Source: Piper betle (taxonomy: Eukaryota > Streptophyta > Magnoliopsida > Piperales > Piperaceae). Taken from it: a DNA stretch of 64,000 nt. Below, piece by piece: positions 13,039-27,000 of the stretch. Location of the stretch: assembly GCA_033002965.1 (NCBI GenBank), contig JAURVB010000060.1:44348-108347 (forward strand), written 5' to 3'. The position numbers and the translations under genes are program-made. Numbering within the stretch: position 1 is the first letter of the stretch; each line of letters opens with the position of its first letter. Under the pieces are notes generated by a model. That model was given only the letters and a program-made list of their open reading frames with translations. It was not told the DNA's origin and did no database searches.

Positions 13039-14958
13039 ATGGCGTGCTTGGCGCTCTCGTTGCAGCCCTCCAATGGCGCCGACATCCTCCTCCAGACCCG
13101 CGAGTGGTTCCCCCCGGCCCGCGCCCTCGCCGCCCTCTCCTCCTTCCGCCAGACCCGCCTCGCCTATGGCCGGACCCAGGCCGGCGCCGCCGCCGCCGCC
13201 GCCGACGATGCCGACGACTCCCTCGGCGACGACCCCCTCGCCGCCTCCGGTGGGCAGCTGCTCGTTGGCGTTGACCGCCAGTACCGCGTGGTGTACCGCC
13301 TCGTGAACTCCATCTACGTCCTGGGCATCACCACCGTGGACGACAACGTGTTCGATTGCATCTCCACCGTCAACCAGGCCGTCTCCGTCCTCGTCGCTGC
13401 CTGCCGCGGCGTGGACGTCACGCCTGAGAAGCTCCAGCGCAAGTACGCGGAGGTTTACATGGCGTTGGACGTCGTTCTGCGCGGGGTCAGCTCGATACGC
13501 CTCGCCGCGATGCTCTCCTCCATCCATGCCGACAGCATCGCGAAGATGCTGCACACCGCCGTCGAGGCTGAGAACAAGGTCAGGGGCGCCGAGACGTGGG
13601 CGACGGTGGAGCCGGCCACCATCTCGCACCAGGCGAACGTGGAAGTCTTCGCCGAGACGCTCTTTGAGCTGCCGCCGGAGACGCTGGCCGCCGGCGACGA
13701 GGTGGCGGCCACCCTCGTCCCGTCTGCGCCGCCGGACCAGTCCGACGCGCAGGTCGTACAGAAGGCGCAGGAGGAGCCCGGTGCGGCGGTGGCGGAGAAG
13801 GATCCTTTCGCGGCGAGTGATGCGTTGAACAAGCCGGAAGAGCTTGTGGGGGGATTCAAGAAGAGAGAGGAAGGTGGAGGATCTAGTGCGGATATCACCA
13901 CGGCCTTGGCTGACCTCAAGGTGACCTCGCTGCCGCCGGCGGCCGCATCCCAGTCGACGTTTATTGGTGTGGAGGGATTCGAAGGGGAGTATGGTGGCAT
14001 TGAGTATAGCAATGAGGCTTCCCTTTCGGAGACCTTTGAAGGGTTTGATGATGCTTTTGGAGGAGGATTGGATGCGTCTGAGTTTGTTGGCACTACCAAA
14101 GTGACGAAACCAGACTCGCGTCTCACTGAGCTTGACCTGTTAAATACTGAACAGGGCACCAAAGCTGCTGCAGCAGCTGCTGCTCCTGATGCTCCTCTTG
14201 AAAATCTGCTTGTGAGCAAAACAGCAGAGAAGAAGGGGCCAGAACTATATATTGTGGAAGAGATCAGTGCAGAGTTCAGAGAATCGTTGCTTGCAAGAGT
14301 GGGATTGCGGGGAGTAGTGTATTTGAAAACATTGCCTCCACCAAAAGATTCGCCTACAAATGAAACAGATTTTTCATTCAAACTGGATGGCACTGCTGGG
14401 ATCAAAAGATGTGTTATGGAAAGTTCTCATGTAAGCAGTCTCGGGAATGGATTGTTTCATATTCGATCTCCTCACTCGGAAAACCCTATGCCTGTTGTGA
14501 AGTATAGCTTGCAGCCACGGTTTGTTCCAATTCCATTGCGGGTGCGCCTGATTAATCGTTTAAGTGGGAGCTTCCTCTCTGTGATGGTGCAGTATGCTTC
14601 GAATCCTGAGTTACCGACTCCTCTGACCAATGTTGATATTGTTTTGAAGCTACCTGTGGATCCTACCCTTCTTAATGTGTCTCCTCGAGCTGTTTTGAGT
14701 AGGGCGGAAAAAGAACTAAGATGGCACATCGACGAGGTTCCTTTGAAAGGTCCACCTGGTCAGCTAAGAGCTCGAATGTCTGTGGATCTGGATGATCCGG
14801 AATTTGATAAAGAGTTTGAGATGGTTGCCACTGTGAAATTCTCAAATGATGGAGGTAGCACCCTCTCAGGGATTTCTTTGCAACAAGTTTCTGATGATAA
14901 GAAAGATTTTTACCAGACGAATCACAGGTATGCTAGTGCGACGTACATATGCTGTTGA
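13039..14958 (+). CDS. TML: TPLATE complex subunit TML (muniscin-like), intact
   Basis: The single-exon frame encodes 639 residues. TML is the muniscin-like member of the plant TPLATE adaptor complex, which acts at the plasma membrane with AP-2 in clathrin-mediated endocytosis. The N-terminus MACLALSLQPSNGADILL with REWFPPARALAALSSFRQTR is typical of TML and precedes a longin-like region to about residue 150. A low-complexity Ala/Glu/Asp-rich linker follows, then a C-terminal mu-homology domain from about residue 410, ending YASATYICC. I chose the ATG at 13039 because the conserved family N-terminus begins there; an in-frame ATG at 12976 would add 21 unconserved residues. The 5' half is markedly GC-rich and the 3' half is not. 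A damaged second copy lies at 36139-38335. Its head-to-head neighbour is the COQ6 pseudogene; MSH5 follows in tandem. Confidence 0.9.
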   Translation: MACLALSLQPSNGADILLQTREWFPPARALAALSSFRQTRLAYGRTQAGAAAAAADDADDSLGDDPLAASGGQLLVGVDRQYRVVYRLVNSIYVLGITTVDDNVFDCISTVNQAVSVLVAACRGVDVTPEKLQRKYAEVYMALDVVLRGVSSIRLAAMLSSIHADSIAKMLHTAVEAENKVRGAETWATVEPATISHQANVEVFAETLFELPPETLAAGDEVAATLVPSAPPDQSDAQVVQKAQEEPGAAVAEKDPFAASDALNKPEELVGGFKKREEGGGSSADITTALADLKVTSLPPAAASQSTFIGVEGFEGEYGGIEYSNEASLSETFEGFDDAFGGGLDASEFVGTTKVTKPDSRLTELDLLNTEQGTKAAAAAAAPDAPLENLLVSKTAEKKGPELYIVEEISAEFRESLLARVGLRGVVYLKTLPPPKDSPTNETDFSFKLDGTAGIKRCVMESSHVSSLGNGLFHIRSPHSENPMPVVKYSLQPRFVPIPLRVRLINRLSGSFLSVMVQYASNPELPTPLTNVDIVLKLPVDPTLLNVSPRAVLSRAEKELRWHIDEVPLKGPPGQLRARMSVDLDDPEFDKEFEMVATVKFSNDGGSTLSGISLQQVSDDKKDFYQTNHRYASATYICC

Positions 14959-17276
14959 TGATGGAGTTCTTACCCATGGCGTGGCTTTTCCGTCTTGTTT
15001 GCCGCTAGGCCCTCTACGCTTTGTACTGTGCAACTTATTGATGCTGTACATTTTATGGTTTATTGATCCATATGAGACTCTAGAAGGTTATTTTTTTGTC
15101 TCCCTTAATCAATTTTAAGAGCGGCTTTTTCTTTGGTCTTGTTCTGTAACTTTTAATCCCTAGTCTTTGATACTAAAAGAGCTTGTAGTTTTCACGGGCA
15201 TTTGTTTTTGTTTGGATTATGCAAGTGGTTGTTATTAAGGTTTTTACCACCTGGCACTGATTGTTGATTGGTTATAATGGATTTAGTGAACCATGGCTAT
15301 GATGATAATGTGTGTTATTACATCATAAACAATCTAATGAAAGTTAAGCATGTTCATTCAACTGATGAGATGGGATTTATGCGAGAGAGAGGGTCTTGGC
15401 TTTATTAAGCCTTTTTTGTTTCGCTGCCAACTATAATAATTTCGAACTAAAAACTGGAAATGTAAGACAAGGTTGAAGTTTACTGTAGTTTGTCGTTGTA
15501 CAATTTTTATGTCGTCTTTTGGCAGCTTCTGTTGTTCTTGGAGGCAGTGGCTACTGGCTTAGCTGTATACAGGTAACTCCCTTATCGAGGTAATACTTGT
15601 TATCTCGATCAGAATCGTGACTTTGTAAATATAATTAGGTTAGGCTGGAAGCATACGTAGGTACGTTCTTTTACTTATGTCATATATAGTTATGAGCATT
15701 CTTCTCTCTACCCACGTCTTACCGCCTCGTCTAGGTAGTTTTGTTATGAGATTTTACTGGCTACTATCTAAAATGGGTGTGTTTTTTTTTTTTTGTTTCC
15801 TTTACATAGCCTAATTATTCGCATTTTCTGTGACGAGCTTGGATTTTGGATCATTCTCTTGAGTCCATTCCCAAAAGTTTTATGGATGATAATGCCTCCC
15901 GCTCTAACCAACCTTGTACTGTTTTTTATTTTGTACATTTTTTCTATTTTATGGCGTCTTTCTCTTTCTTATTTATAAGCTCGAGCAGGCTCATTTGCAA
16001 TAATCTTCTTGCTGAGCTCCAATCAGCCTCGCTGCCCTTAGTATGTTTCACCCTTCTTTTTTTCCTGAACTGATTTGCTGGTGGCATGCTTTCTGGTTTA
16101 AAGATTCACTAGTCATTACTCATTAGTTTGCAATGTTTGAATCATATGTTTGGATGTTTGGATTTGTTGTCACATTGTGTTCTTGTTCTGAGAATTTGTG
16201 CCCCGGATACAAAAATTTAGACTTCGAAGTGTTTGGTGGGTTTACTTTCCCAACTGATCTGCCATCCAACTTGCTATCATCACAGACGTAGATGCTTAAA
16301 TGTCCACCTCCTACACCAGAAGACGAACAAAGTACTCTTAACTCTTTTAAGTTAAAACATATTAGGTTGAGTTGAGTTGTGGACCGATTGGGAGGATTCC
16401 CTGACGATAGAAATGGTCACGGCGGATTTAGAGTTGTTTGTTTTACAGTGAACTTAGTAGATATCCCTCATTATTATGTCTTACCATGTCAGCAAATGAA
16501 AGTACATAGTCAATAATGTGAGTCATTTATGATTTATATGTTTAATATTTTGCGTGTTAATTCTTTATTCACTTTAAACATATTATAAATTTCCTATAGA
16601 AAAACATACCATTAACTCTTAGTTCATTAGCTCGATTTGTCAATGTGTGAAAATTATGCAACAAAACAAACTATAGCAAATTTCTATATGCCCAAATTAC
16701 GTTCTTCACCACAACCGCATTCCTTTATTCCAACGAGGGATGAACAATGCCAAATATTAACTAAATACATTCAACGGCAAAACTACTCTAGCTGAAAATT
16801 TTATCATGCACCAATAAAACGTCACCAATTTCACAATACTGGTTGCCAGGCTATTTAAAGCCTTCCCAAGAATTATCATTAGCCTTTAAAAAATGCTATA
16901 AATAAAAGTGTCTTCAGTGAAAATTTTTAAATTTTATAGATTACAGCAGCAGGTTTTGTTAAAGTTACAACAAGGGAGTGATTTGATCCATTGTTTTAAG
17001 TAGGTTAGTTAATATTAGCTCAATGCGAGCTCAAAGAGCGTCAATCTCAACTGGGGAGGGGGCTAAAGAGAGAATCAATTATGATTATTTGTTATTATGC
17101 TTTTTTCAAAACAGACAAAATGAGGTCAAATACTAATTTTTTCCTTGTGAATAAATTCAGCTCGGTCGGAATCCGGACAATGACGTCCGAGCCAGATAAC
17201 AACAGTTGGACAGAAGCGACCAAATGGTACTCGAGGCTCTTGAGAGTGGCATCGGAGTTGCCCGTTGGGGAAGAAA
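14959..17276 (+). other. TML 3' region and MSH5 upstream region
   Basis: About 2.3 kb without a recognised gene. It must contain the TML 3'UTR and polyadenylation signals and the MSH5 promoter. A short segment near 15526-15571 is bounded by AG and GT (TTGGCAG...ATACAG|GTAACTC) and may be an untranslated exon. Nearly the whole stretch up to about 17215 is duplicated in inverse orientation at 34680-36138, so the MSH5 upstream sequence exists twice in this window. Confidence 0.5.
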
Positions 17277-20200
17277 ATGTTCCCGCCATCGCCCTCTCAG
17301 GGGAGGACCTCCGAGGAAGACGCCGCCATAGAAGACCTCGGCGAAGCCGATTCCGATGCCAAAGTCATGATGCTTCCTTCACCGTTCTATTCCCCTCTCT
17401 TTATTCTCGGCGGTTTCATTTACCGAGCTTCCCTGTTTTTCCTCGCCAATTGCGGCTCGTCTGTAGAAATTTGGGTTCGGGATTCATGTTTTAACCAATT
17501 CTCGGAGGTTTTTTCTCTCTCGAAGTTTTTTGCCGCTCTTTCGTTCTTGATCTGCTGCTCGGTGGTTTGTTTCCCCTTGGAATTTTCCTCCGTCTCTTGT
17601 GATATGTTGTTTGTTTCGTCTTTGCGTTTACGATTTTGGCTTCGTTTCTTCCTCCTGTTTATCTGCTAGTTCATGAGGTTGATTTTGTGCCATCTTTGTG
17701 GTTTGTTGGATTGTGGTTTTGAATTTTGAGTTGTTTGAATTTTTGCCGCTCTTTCGTTCTCGAGGTTCGGAGGTTGGTTTGATTCCGGCGTGCATCTATT
17801 TCTTGTTCTGGTCTTCGTGTTTCGTTTTTGTTCGCAAAGAACACTGTCTAGAGTTCGTGGTCATGCGATTTTTGTACATTGTGTCCTGTCTCATGTATGT
17901 GATTTCGTGATTATCTTTTTGATCTGCTGTTCGGTGGTTGGAATTTTCCTCGACCTCTCGTTTATGGTTGTTTGTTTCGTCTTTGCGAGTTTGGTTTCGT
18001 TCTTCCCCAGTTTATCTGCGATTTGGAGGTTGAGTGATCTGGAGTTTGCTTTTGTGCCATCTTTGTGGTTTCTTTAGAATTGTTTGAATTTTGCTACTCC
18101 TTTCTCGATGTGAGGTTTGTTTCCTGAATCTGGAGTTCATGATCATTTTGATTAGGGTTTTGAACTTCGAATTTCTTTTCATCATGAAATTATAATCATA
18201 ATCGCAATTCTGATCATCTCCAAAACGAGATTTCATAATGAGACATGGACTGCATGACTATGGGGTTTCTTGGACCTTAGATCAACGTTTCGAATTTTTG
18301 AATTTTGAATTTCGCTACTCTTCTCGCTTTCCGCGTTTCTTCGATCTCCTTTTTGGTGCTGTTTGATCAATTTAATGGTTTCTCTTTCAGGTGTACATGG
18401 CATGCATCATGCAAGGCCAAAAGTATGTCTATCAGCCTTCGTTGTTATTGTTGGTTTTAATTTTTTAAAAATTCTGATAATTAACTCATTGGCGTGAACA
18501 CCAGTTAATATTGGATTATCTTATTATTTTACATGAAGAGTTGGAGTTGCATGTTACGATTCAAGCATTCGCCAACTTTATGTCATGGAAGCTTGGGAAG
18601 ATGGTGGTGATGATTTCCCCTTGATTGATCTTGGTAAGGGTGTTGGTATGTGCTAAGTAAATTTAACTCTACATTCTTTGGAAAGACGGCCTATCTGTTG
18701 CCTTAATTCATGCAAACGTTGGCCTCGGATAAAATGCATATATACATTAACTTCTCAAAAAATTTTCCAGTTAAATGTCAAGCAAGGCCTCTTAGAATTT
18801 ACACAAGCACTAAAAGTGAAGAATCCTTTATAACTGCCTTGCAAAGAAATGGTTTGTGACTCAATTTTCATTTTTATTTATTTATTTTTCATTGTTATTT
18901 ATTTATTTTTCATTCAGTTGGAAAGCTTCCAACGATGTGATATATTTTTTTGCACACTATTGGCAGATGGGGCTGACAAAGATTATGAAGTGAAGTTTGT
19001 TAGAAGCTCAGTTTTCAGCTATGAACAAGCCTGGCACAGGTATGTTACACTTGTTTTATGTCATTTTTCCATGAGTAAATTGTGAAGCCACAAAACATAC
19101 AGACTTTAAAGTGGAAGTGGTTGTATTGTTTTTAGATTTTGTTAACATGGATCCTCAAGGAAAGTGAGTCAAGTTGACAGTTAGCCGAGAAGTTATTGCA
19201 TTAAGAATTAACAGGGTTTTGTAATGTGGGAAAGTAATCATTGTGCCCTCAGAAAATAATGGAAATGGCTAATTTATAACTTATATTTTCCTATTAATGA
19301 GATTGTCTTTGAGGCAAATGGTTGAAAAAGCGTGCCAAAGATAATCCATATATGGAGGTGACAGATTTCTACAAGACATTTCTTGGCTTCAAATATCATT
19401 TTCAATGACTGTGTTACTTATGCTACTTCATCTGTAATAATGTACTGATTACTTTACATTCTTGGTAGATATTTTATGAATAATTGGTGTAAGTATAACA
19501 CATTCGCTTGGCAAAAACCGTATATTGACAGCTTTTGGGTGTTTCAGATTGGTCTATCTTCAAGTTTCTGGAATGGATGAGGGCCTGAGTGTTAAGCAGA
19601 GAATTTGCTTTGTAAGTTGCCTTTCTGATGTAGTAACTACTAGTGTGGCTATCTAGTATATTTGTATTATAATGGGTTTACTCATTCTATCTGGTTTGCA
19701 GTTGAATTCTTTAATGGATATTGGTAGTGATATACAAGTTCGAGCAAGTGGAGGTCTTCTCGCTATACTAGAGAATGAACGACTTGTTGATACACTTGCA
19801 CAGAAGGAAGCTGGAAATACGTCAATAAGCATTGATTCCTTGTCGCAGATATCCTTGTATATTCTGAACTGTGTATCCATCATTTTCTGTACCATGTAAT
19901 TATGTATGAAGTTCAAGGTGCATTACATTGACTCTGTCACTTTTTCTTCTCTTTCATTCACGACAGAAACAAGTTTCTGAAATTGGATTCATCAGCCCAC
20001 GAGGCCCTTCAGATTTTTCAGACTGATAAGCATCCAAGCCACATGGGAATCGGGAGAGCAAAGGAAGGGTATTGACAAAAGTTTGCATAGTAGATACAAA
20101 ATTCCCTGATATATATAATCATTCTTTTCCCAGAACAAATTTTTATAGAGAAAAAAGGTAGAAAAGTCCTGATAATATAGGTCTCAGACAGTTTAAGGTG

Positions 20201-23200
20201 GAATATGTCAGTAATATTGCAGAACGAATCAAGTAAACATGACTTGATTTAATGCAGATTTTCCGTGTTTGGAATGATGAACAAGGTAGGAAAAATATGA
20301 TTCATTTGTGTCCATTTGGATTTGTACTCGCATGACTTCATTGTCTATTCAGTGTGTGACACCCATGGGACGCCACCTTCTAAGGTAGTTTTTATTATTT
20401 GATTTTCATTTTAGGCATAAATTATATCAGCTATCTTGAAAATTAAATGTATTTTTGCTGAACTTTCCATTAGAACGTGGTTTCTGAGACCGATATTGGA
20501 TCTTGATGTGTTGAACCGTCGCTTGAACTCTGTATCCTATATGAATTTTTTATGAAGATTACATCGTCACTTTTTGTTGTGGCATAGTCATATGGAAAAT
20601 AACTTGGTTTCCTGCTGACGGATATAAAGATATCGTTCTTTCTTTGCTGTGAACAATTGCTGTCTGCAATGCATGAGACACTTAAATCTGTTAGAGATGT
20701 TCCTTACATCTTGAAGGTATCTCTCCTTTCACTTGCACCATTCTTTCAGGGAAAAATAAAATTACTTGAAGAAGTGAAAGGTAGTTTTACGTATTAACTA
20801 TTACTCGAACTACATCAAGTGATCAACATGTATCAGATGACTTTTTATATTAAAGTTATTTGCCATACTTCAGTTGTCGGTCAAATAATGTTGCCGTTTG
20901 TTGTTACTTATACTTGTTACTTCTTGTGGGTCTCCTATCTTATGAAGGTTTTTTTTAATTTAAGAAATTCAATTCTCCGACCTCAAGTTGTTCAAGTGCT
21001 GATTGGGCTACATTTATGAAGGTGCTGATTTACTCCGTAAAACTCCAATTGTATTTTAGATAAATCCCCTCTCTAACCATTTTTATATTTTATGTCATTG
21101 ATTGCCGATTTTATCCAGATGATTTTTTTTTTTGAGTGAAAAGTGCATGCTCTAGATATTAGACGTTGTGAGTGAAAAGTGCATGCTCCTGAGAGGAATC
21201 ACTGACTTGCAGTGGTTGCTGACATGCTAATTTCTTTTAGAATAGTCTTTTGTGAGGCTTGCAATTAGGGGAAAAGAAGATCAAAGCAGGTTGACAAGCT
21301 TTTCAATATGCTTTCGTAGGTGTAACCCTTTCTCGATCTGTCTTTAGATGAGGTTAGTGTCAGAATGCCAAAGAATAAACACATGTGCCGCAGAATAATC
21401 TATTTAGCCGAGCTGTTGACGGAAGTTATTTAATTGTTGGTATACAAGTAAATATTATAGCCACAAAGAGAAATGCTTTTTAAGTTGATTATTGTTGTCA
21501 TGCCTAGGAAAGAGCCACTTTCTTGAGCATCTGTGTTGGTTTTGAAGAAGACAAGAAACGTTTATAAGATTGTGGCTGCTGCTCAATTTTGCCCTATTTA
21601 TTCCTTCACATAGCTTTTGCTTCACCTCTTCTTGTTTTCGTATCAAGTCACATTGGTGTTGAATTTCATTTGCTTCTGGCTAAAAGTTTTTCTGTGTTAG
21701 GATATATGATGAAGTGTTGAAATGGCTATAAAGAGATTTTTTTTCAAAAATGAAAGAGATGCAAGAAGTCTGACAGCCTGCTGCTCGAAAAATGAGTGTT
21801 GCATGATTTCTTCATTTATATATTTTTTATGTTTCTGAATACCATAAGTTGCATAGATTTTTTTTTAATTTATAAATGAAGAGCTTAGAAATAAAAAATC
21901 GCCTCCAAGATGTTGTCTTCTTTGTTTCAACAGACCGTGTGTGCCCTTCTACACGTACAAAAACTTTTTGAAGTTGGAATATCTGAGCATCTTCAAGAGA
22001 GCTACTTGAATTGGAACTTGGACATAGTTGAAAAGGTACAACACTTTGGATTTCCAGCCATCAATTATCTAATGGCAATACCTTGTAGCCTTGAATTATT
22101 GCTGTTTGATTTTTATAAACCAACTGGGCTGTACATGATTAGGCAAGGTTATGCATTACTTCAGAGCTAGCTGATGTCTATGAACTGGTTAGTTTTTCAT
22201 CATTTCATCATCTCATTGTCAACAATCTTATTTCGATTTTAATTAAATTTTCAAGAGACATCTGTTTTTAGTGATTGCAACAATAACAGGACCCATATGT
22301 CTCCTTTAGGTAATTGGTGTCATTGATGTCAACAGGAGTAAGGAAAAGGGATATGAGACGATAATTAAGGAAGGTTACTGTGATGAGGTGATTTGATTTT
22401 TATATTTAGCATGTGCATCCTTATTGACATACATAAATTAAACATAATGTCTTCCTTGTCGATACATGTTGTATTTTGTCTTCCCATGGTTGGTTACTTG
22501 TAAATGGTATAGATGGAGTTGAAGCTGCCACATTTCAAAAAAACATGTTTAGAAAATTAGAAAATAGAACAATAATGAAAGTGAGACATTTGGAGATAAA
22601 TGGATGGAAGAAAGAAACATGTAAAAGAAGAACGGAGTAAGGGAAGACATGGTAAGAGGGTCATCATCATCCATTGTTTTCTAAATAATTGGTGTTAAGG
22701 ATGGAATGTTAGCTTTTGATAATATTTTATTGAATATATGAATTCAATAGAATTCATATGTCCCTTCATAGTACAACTCACTCTACTTTATGGAAAATTC
22801 CATTAAATAGAATATCCCTTCATGCCTGAGATCTGAATACTCTTTATATAGCTTTTATGCTGACCTAAATTAATAGATTAAGTCCATTTTCCAATTTATC
22901 ATGAGATCGATAATTTTTCCTAATTTTGGATTAGGTTTATTAATAATTGAATTTTGAAAGCTTTGATGAATATAAATCATTACCAAATACAATATAAGTA
23001 TCGATTAATTTGGGATTTTATTTGCAGCTTTTCATCTTTCTTGTATGGATTTGTCTCGTGGAATGTAGTAAATACTACTAGTTAAACCATGTATTTGTGT
23101 CATCAATTATAATAAGAATGTTAAACATTTCGGAGATTGGTCTTGTGATGAACCAAATTCTCAATATAGGGATTTAACTTTTTGCACATTCATTTTCAGC

Positions 23201-23980
23201 TGGATGAACTGAGAATGATTTATGATGAGTTGCCTGACTTTTTGGAGGAGGTATAGCTTTGTTTGGTGATGAAACTGGTTTTATCTTTCAGAATTTATTG
23301 ACCATAGCTGCTTTCCTTCCATACTTTTTGTTAAATTCACGGATTTACATCTTGGATGATTGATTGTGATGCTACATACAGGTTTCTTCACTTGAAATTA
23401 GGCGCATTCCTCCTATTCATAGAAATGAACTTGCTCCTCGAATTGTCTATATCCATCAAGTTGGTGCGTCTTTCTCTTCTCAATTAGGCACAAATTTAGC
23501 ATATAATAGGACAACATTTATTCAGATATTGTCGAGCAAACCTATATTTGTCTTCTTAATATCTTTCTAGCATGTCTCTGGGAATGCCTATTTTCATGTA
23601 TTCACTTTCCTTATGCTAAATGCGCTTCTGCAGTACAATCCTCTTTACTACTTATGTGCTAAAAATATTTTTCTTCACAGGATATTTGATGTGCATTTAC
23701 GAAGACAAACTTGATGAAAGCATCTTAGAGGAACTAGAAGACTTCAACTTTGCAGTAAGTAAAACAAATCTCATGTCAAATCTTGATTTTTGGTTAAAAT
23801 ATTTGCGTTTAGTTCATTTGTTTGTTTGATGTGACAACCAAACACTGTAATGTAACTTAAGTATTTTCGTAGTTTTCCGACGTTGACGGTGAGAGAACTG
23901 CTTTTTATTATCATACATCCAAGACAAGAGAACTAGACAATGTTATTGGTGACATATATCATAAGATACTTGGTATGTGA

Positions 23981-24037
<57 letters not shown>

Positions 24038-27000
24038 AACACATTTCATGATACAAGGAGTAACCATGACATACGGAATATGAAATTAGACATTGTAAGG
24101 TGGGTCCAGATCTACAGACCTTCCTTTGGTACACACTAGTGTCAAGCGGTCTCTCTCTCTCTCTCTCGTTAATAAGAAAATAAGAAACAACTAATTAATA
24201 AGTTCATATTATGTCAAAACATTACATGATACAAGGAGTAACCATGACATTGGGACCATGAAATTAGACATTGTAAGGTGGGCCAGATCTACAGACCTTC
24301 CTTTGGTGCACACTAGTGGCAAGTGGTCTGTCCACATGGCCACGTCACATGGAAAGAGTAATTGTTGCGGGCACTTGTTTTTTTCTCTACAGATTTGGAA
24401 CGAGTCATTTCAAGGGATTTGGTATCTCTTATACTTCCTTACTCACAATATCTTCACAAGGCGGTTAGCTTCTCTGCTGAACTGGATTGGTAAACATTTC
24501 AAGAATAATTTTTTAATTTGGTAACTTTTCTGAATATTTGTAGTGGTAACATGAAAATATTTCACTCCACAGCATTGTGTCACTAGCTATGGTTGCTCAT
24601 CAGAACAATTATGTGAGGCCCAAATTGTCTGAAGATAAAGAAATATATATTCAAAATGGGAGGCATGTTCCATCTTGTGTTTGAGAAGCTATTTATTCTC
24701 TTTACATTTAACACCATATGTAACAAAATCGTAGGAATTTATTTAAGATAAATATTGTCGAATATGTTTGCTTATGGATGCATGTAACAGGCATGTTCTG
24801 CAGGAGATGACTGTAGAAACATTTGTACCTAATGATACAAAAATATTTCACGATGGTAAGTTCTACTTTCTGTGTTGGAGGTATAAACTCAAGAGAACTT
24901 TTCTGCGGATTCTATTTTCCAGTATGAAACTATTTGTGTTAGTGATTTTGGTCTAATTTGACATATTTTTCAGGTAGGATTAACATCATTACAGGTCCTA
25001 ATTATTCAGGGAAGAGCATTTACATTAAGCAGGTAGAATAAGCCTCTGTTTAGAACCCAAGGATTGATTGAGAACATCCTTTATGGGACATCGTCCACTT
25101 TAGAATTTTAGTGACCTGTTTAGTTATGTTGAAAAAATGTAGAAGTTTGTATGCCGTTTTGCTTTCTTTTTCTAAGTCATAAACTGACATTTCACTATTC
25201 CTACCAACAACTTTCCTTGTTGTCTTTCAAGTTTCAGCCAAAATTCCTATAATCAGGTAGAGGACAAATGATAATATTGAACTATAAAATGTATGCCTTG
25301 GACAGTTTCTCTTTTTGTTTCATTGATGTAGAAGCTGAAATGATAACTGATCATAAAGACCACTATTAGGAGCAACCTTTATGATAGTATTAGTGAATAC
25401 TACTACTTCACCTCATTTCATGGGTAAGCCATTGTGTTCTACATATGACCACCAAGAAGGGCATTTGCAGCTCTTTTCAGTTAGTGTCCATTATCTTTTT
25501 TATGTTAACTTTTCTCACACCCTTCTTCTCAGGTAGCATTAATTGTCTTCCTTTCACATGTTGGAAGTTTTGTTCCAGCTGATGCTGCTAATATTGGTCT
25601 AACGGATAGGTGAAATAGCAGGATTCTCTCAGAAAAAATACCGTGCTGAATTGTCAGCACAAACACTAATTTTAAATTTCTAAATAGGATATTTTGTGCA
25701 ATGGGAAGCAAGTTTATGACTGCAGAACAGTCAACATTTATGATTGACCTACATCAAGTGGGACTGATGTTGAGGTATGTTTTGCCTGCCAATGATATAT
25801 AGAATTCCCTCCCAAATTTTCCATGTGAAGCTGTAGTCAATACTTAATATTTTTCTCATTCAAGAATTAATCGGCTATTGGCAGTATAGAGTTCAATATG
25901 CAAAGTTGTAGTCGGTACTTTTAGTTCCACATTTTAATTTATATGAGTCAATCAGGCTATTGACAGTAATCTGTTTAGGACCTTCATTGAGGGGTGAGCT
26001 AGATAAGCCTGGATGTTGTGTTTCTGATAAAAATGTAATACATATTGCAGAAGGTGATATGTCTAAAGTATAATCATAAAACTGAAACTATAGACTCGCT
26101 TCTAAAATAACAAGAATGTTTACTTTGATTTAAGAAATGGATTAGGAAAGTACTGTATAGTTCAGTCTGCTTCTGTTTAGCAGGGTAAACAAGAACCTCA
26201 TGTTCAAATTTTGTTGTCCAAATATCTGTTTTAAGTAAGAGATGGCAGAAGGAATATGACATGAAACCTTATTTTTTTGCATGAGCTTAATATCTAACAT
26301 TGGAATGTGAAAGAAATTATTGGTTATACAAAATCAATTTTTTAAACCCCCAATCTAGTTGAGAAAGTGTCATGGTGAAGATGATGGCGATGACAAGAAT
26401 GATGCAGCCATTCAGGATAAGTTGTGTGATATTAAAAGGCTTTAACGGTCTAAACATTTGTTCTGACCTTAATTCTAGTGCACCATCTGCTAGTACTTTT
26501 TTTTATGTTGCCAATGTTCATTTGTCATTGAATTTCATCCTTGTATATTAAAAGTATATAGACAGCAGACAGGCAACATCCCGATCATTATGTTTGCTTG
26601 ATGAATTTGGCAAAGGCACTTTGGCAGCAGGTTAGCCATTCATGGTCTGCTAAATATAAATGCTAAGCTGTAATTAATTGGCTGTTAGCCTTCATTTTCA
26701 TTGCAATGGACGTTATGTCAAAATAAACTGTGTTTTCTACTCTTTACAGATGGCATAGGTCTTCTTGCAGCGACTATCAATTACTTTGCTAACATTGACC
26801 ATCCCCCGAAGGTTGGTTGTAACAATTAAGACCCCCTGCTTTGTCTATTTTTCTAATATTCTTTTTCAATTGGCTTTAGTTCATATAGCAAAAGCTAAAA
26901 GCTGATGCATGGGGATTGCAGGTTCTCATTTGTACTCATTTAAGTGAGATATTTGATCCAAGTTTTTTATTGGAGGTCTGATTGTATTGCAGCTCTTAGA

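Larger units (their letters stand above)
3949..17215. repeat. left arm of inverted segmental duplication (COQ6-TML block)
   Basis: This block reappears in reverse complement at about 34680-40863. Shared landmarks in mirrored order are COQ6 exons 2-7, the COQ6 upstream region up to about 7250, TML from about codon 253, the TML 3' region, and sequence up to about 60 bp before the MSH5 start codon. At the COQ6 end, homology stops inside the intron around 3949, where the right copy switches to glycine-rich-gene flank. The right copy lacks everything equivalent to about 7250-13797. The left arm is the more complete version, with an intact TML, and also carries the TIR element at 7617-12637. Confidence 0.85.

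Noticed and set aside
13030..14405. Minus-strand ORFs of 199 and 316 codons over TML
   Set aside because: The plus strand carries the conserved TML protein across the whole interval; the opposite frames are by-products of GC-rich codons.
17081..18077. ORFs in the first 0.9 kb after the MSH5 start
   Set aside because: Only the first 29 codons from 17277 join in phase to the conserved VYMAC exon; the rest is Phe/Cys/Leu-rich intron read-through.
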